Of a stretch of DNA of 6,474 nt, positions 4,089-6,474 are shown piece by piece. The first letter of the stretch is position 1, and each line of letters begins with the position of its first letter. The translations under genes were made by a program, and so were the position numbers. The notes under the pieces were generated by a model that was not told where the DNA came from, did no database searches, and saw nothing but the letters and a program-made list of their open reading frames with translations. Origin of the DNA: Candidatus Berkelbacteria bacterium (lineage in GTDB: Bacteria; Patescibacteriota; UBA1384; JAHJRZ01); the NCBI GenBank assembly GCA_026397195.1, contig JAPLVI010000078.1, positions 1 through 6,474 of the forward strand. Reading direction: 5' to 3'.

Positions 4089-6314
4089 TCACTGTTCTTT
4101 CGTTCTTCCGTTCTTTTGTTCTTTGGTCGCTACTGGCTTTGACCATGAGGCGAAATCACAATCAGGATATCTAGAACAGCCCCAAAATATTTTTCCTTTA
4201 CGCGTAAATCGCCTCACCACACGCCCTTCCTTGCACTTAGGACAACCAATATTTGAATCTTCTTCAACTGCGATTATATTACGGCACTTTGGATAATTTG
4301 TGCAACCCAAGAATGTTCCGTAACGGCTTGTCCTCACCGCCATGTCTGCTCCGCATTTGGCGCATTTTAAATTTTTTTTAAGGAGTTTTTGAGCCTTCTT
4401 TTGCAACTTTTTTGCCTTTAAACTCATCACCTCCTTCTTTTCCATCTTTTCCTTATATTTACATTGCGGGTATTCTGAACAGGCATAGAATCGACCGAAT
4501 CTTCCTATTTTAATTACAATCTCGTCTTTTTTACATTCAGGGCATTTTCTTCCAGTCTTTTGATGCGCTACATCTTCTTTTTTGACTGTTTTCTCTTTAG
4601 CCTCAAGATGTTTTGAAAATGGTTTATAAAATTCATCAATAACTTGAATCCAATCCAGCTTACCATCAGCAATTTTGTCTAAATCCCCCTCCATTCTAGC
4701 AGTAAAATTATAATCAACCACTTCTGGGAAATGTTCTACTAAAACATCATTAACCACAATACCTACTTCTACCGGGTGAAAATATCCATCAACCTTTTTG
4801 ACATAATGTCGGTCCTCAATAGTCGACATAATCGGCGCATAAGTCGAGGGTCTGCCAATCCCCCGCCTTTCAAGTTCTTTGACGAGGGTTGCTTCGGAAT
4901 AGCGAGCGGGTGGCTGGGTGAATTTTTGATTTAGATCAAGACTCTTAAGATCAAGAATTTCTCCAATCTTTAATTTAGGTAAAATTGCATCTTTAAGACC
5001 AAGGCTATAAATACTCAAGAACCCCGGAAATTTAATTGTTCTACCCCGTGCCTCAAAACCGTATTCCTTGGCCTCAATTTCAATAATTCTATCAAAAATC
5101 TTGGCGCTTTCACATTGCGAGGCAATCATTCGGCGCCAAATTAATTCATAGAGGCGCCATTCGTCTCGAGACAAATATTTTTTTAGACTCGAAGGTTCAA
5201 GGCTTGGATCGGTTGGTCTCACCGCTTCATGTGCCTCCTGTGCTCCAAGATTTTTTGTTTTATAAATATTGGCTGTTTTCGGCAAATAGTCTTCACCCAG
5301 GCTCTTTTCGATATAATCACGCGCTTTTTTGACTGATTCAACGGACAAATTGGTCGAATCAGTACGCATATAGGTAATTAGTCCAACTCGTTTGTCGTCG
5401 CCTAAATCAACTCCCTCATAAAGTCTTTGGGCAACAAACATTGTCTTTTTAGCCGAGTACTTAAGTTTGCGTGCTGCATCCTGCTGCAAGGTGGCGGTGC
5501 GATAAGGCGCAAAGGGATTGATTTCGCGCTCTTTATCCTTGATATTTGAGATTTTGTATTTTGCTCCTTCAAGATCGTTCTTTATTTTTTCCGCTTCTTT
5601 ATCTCCTTTAATATCAAGTTTTTTAATCGGCTTGTCCTGGGATTTTGTGAGTTTCGCTTTAATAAGGGTTTCAGACCCCTTGTTGGCTCGCTCGCTAATT
5701 AAATTATCATCTTTCTTTTTGGTTAAATTAGCTATCACTTCCCAATATTCATCGCTCTTAAAATTTTCAATCTTACGCTCACGTTCAACAATCAATCTTA
5801 CTGCCACAGATTGCACCCTGCCCGCCGAAAGACCTCGCGTTATCTTCTTCCATAAAAATGGGGAAAGTTTATACCCCACGAGTCTATCCAGAATTCTTCT
5901 GGCCTGTTGGGCGTTAACCAAATTTATATCGATTTTTCGTGGCTTTTTAATTGAATCTTGAATCGCATTTTTGGTAATTTCATTAAACGTAATGCGTAAA
6001 ACTTTTGACTTGTTTTTTGTTAGATTAAGCGCGGCAATTAAATGCCAGGCAATTGCTTCGCCTTCTCGATCATAATCAGTGGCAAGATATATTTTATCTG
6101 CTTTTTTTAGAGCTTCTTTTATTATGGCCAGGTTGGCTTTGGCTCGAGAGAGAATTTGATATTCGGGTTGATAATCATTATTAATATCCACCCCAAGCTT
6201 TTTTGGAGGTAGATCACGAATGTGTCCGTAACTTGAGAGAACACGAAAATCCCCTCCTAAATATCCTTCGATTGTTCTTGCTTTTGCCGGCGATTCAACT
6301 ATTAATAAATTCAT
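4089..6314 (-). CDS. topA: DNA topoisomerase I (type IA)
   Basis: This enzyme relaxes negative supercoils by cutting one strand through a 5'-phosphotyrosine bond. The N-terminal Toprim domain has catalytic Glu7 in VESPAKA and the acidic DYDREGE motif at 80-86 (Tyr81 where Pro is usual). The core includes QARRILDRLVGYKLSP at 137-152 and GLSAGRVQSVAVRLI at 161-175. The active-site Tyr315 lies in GLITYMRTDS (311-320). The toroid continues through EAHEAVRPTDP (360-370) and RYSEATLVKELE..GIGRPSTYA (471-493). Three C-terminal C4 zinc ribbons follow: Cys591/594/612/618, 651/654/671/677 and 691/694/713/719. A Lys-rich linker (621-650) separates ribbons one and two. The length, 741 residues, is normal for bacterial TopA with three ribbons. 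The ATG lies two bases after the dprA stop, so the genes are probably co-translated. The hydrophilic tail past residue 728 is encoded by 8-base tandem repeats. Confidence 0.97.
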   Translation of the reverse strand: MNLLIVESPAKARTIEGYLGGDFRVLSSYGHIRDLPPKKLGVDINNDYQPEYQILSRAKANLAIIKEALKKADKIYLATDYDREGEAIAWHLIAALNLTKNKSKVLRITFNEITKNAIQDSIKKPRKIDINLVNAQQARRILDRLVGYKLSPFLWKKITRGLSAGRVQSVAVRLIVERERKIENFKSDEYWEVIANLTKKKDDNLISERANKGSETLIKAKLTKSQDKPIKKLDIKGDKEAEKIKNDLEGAKYKISNIKDKEREINPFAPYRTATLQQDAARKLKYSAKKTMFVAQRLYEGVDLGDDKRVGLITYMRTDSTNLSVESVKKARDYIEKSLGEDYLPKTANIYKTKNLGAQEAHEAVRPTDPSLEPSSLKKYLSRDEWRLYELIWRRMIASQCESAKIFDRIIEIEAKEYGFEARGRTIKFPGFLSIYSLGLKDAILPKLKIGEILDLKSLDLNQKFTQPPARYSEATLVKELERRGIGRPSTYAPIMSTIEDRHYVKKVDGYFHPVEVGIVVNDVLVEHFPEVVDYNFTARMEGDLDKIADGKLDWIQVIDEFYKPFSKHLEAKEKTVKKEDVAHQKTGRKCPECKKDEIVIKIGRFGRFYACSEYPQCKYKEKMEKKEVMSLKAKKLQKKAQKLLKKNLKCAKCGADMAVRTSRYGTFLGCTNYPKCRNIIAVEEDSNIGCPKCKEGRVVRRFTRKGKIFWGCSRYPDCDFASWSKPVATKEQKNGRTKEQ
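4094..4125 (+). repeat. Four tandem 8-base repeats in the 3' end of topA
   Basis: GTTCTTTC, GTTCTTCC, GTTCTTTT and GTTCTTTG run head to tail with an invariant GTTCTT core. Because eight is not a multiple of three, gain or loss of a unit would change the reading frame of the last residues of topA, beyond the last zinc ribbon. Confidence 0.75.
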
Positions 6315-6316
6315 AT

Positions 6317-6474
6317 TTAACGTCTACTTACATATTGATTCATACCAACATTGCGTACGATACCTCTTATTTCCATCATCGTCAAGTTTGAGCTCACTAC
6401 TGGCACTAATAGCCCTGATTTTTTGGCAATTTTGTCTAAAGTTTGTGGTTTCTGACCAAGAGCTTCAAAAATTA
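6317..6474 (-). CDS. dprA: DNA-processing protein DprA, C-terminal winged-helix end (partial)
   Basis: The gene runs off the right edge; only the last 51 residues are visible. They match the DprA C-terminal winged-helix domain: IFEALGQKPQTLDKIAK at the start, a second helix with SSNLTMMEIRGIV, then a short wing and a final NQYVSRR. The stop (6317-6319) is two bases before the topA ATG. The order dprA-topA is widespread in bacteria and supports the call. In known systems DprA binds single-stranded DNA and loads RecA during natural transformation. The Rossmann-like core lies outside the window, so its state cannot be judged. Confidence 0.85.
   Translation of the reverse strand, partial: IFEALGQKPQTLDKIAKKSGLLVPVVSSNLTMMEIRGIVRNVGMNQYVSRR

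Noticed and set aside
5518..5961. A 147-codon plus-strand frame opposite topA
   Set aside because: It is a shadow of topA, with no start signal and low-complexity hydrophobic content.
6203..6391. Plus-strand frame across the dprA-topA junction
   Set aside because: It is antisense to two well-supported genes and has no start signals.

Overview
The window looks like a compact, AT-rich bacterial chromosome segment that carries housekeeping genes and no mobile element, phage or CRISPR signal. Short intergenic gaps, overlapping genes, small versions of core proteins and a dprA-topA-recR run would suit a reduced genome such as Candidate Phyla Radiation/Patescibacteria. That placement is an inference of moderate confidence, because no phylogenetic marker was compared. 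The standard code seems to apply, since topA and dus both end at TGA where their family homology ends.

Layout: guanylate kinase (gmk, minus) lies at 45-620. A divergent promoter pair follows at 653-703, in which the two -35 boxes overlap. The plus-strand promoter reads into a markedly GC-rich stretch (about 740-1380). This holds a leader of three successive hairpins and four tRNA genes: Gly(GCC), Gly(CCC), an aberrant Asn(GTT) and Ile(GAT). Terminator-like hairpins close the unit. All other genes are on the minus strand, listed here in transcription order: the 3' end of dprA (cut by the window edge), topA, recR, a 49-residue zinc-ribbon protein with its own strong promoter, a dus tRNA-dihydrouridine synthase, and an overlapping RluA-type pseudouridine synthase broken by one in-frame TAA.

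Themes: dprA, topA and recR form a DNA-processing block (single-strand DNA handling and RecA loading, supercoil relaxation, recombinational repair). dus and rluA form an RNA-modification pair facing the tRNA cluster. gmk supplies GDP/GTP precursors.

The points most worth a second look are the structured leader upstream of the tRNAs, the tRNA-Asn gene with too few bases for a D arm, the nonsense codon at a conserved tyrosine position in rluA, and a perfect 16-bp inverted repeat around the dus start that ends in a T-rich run on the coding strand, as an attenuator would. I do not see a convincing new multi-gene system.
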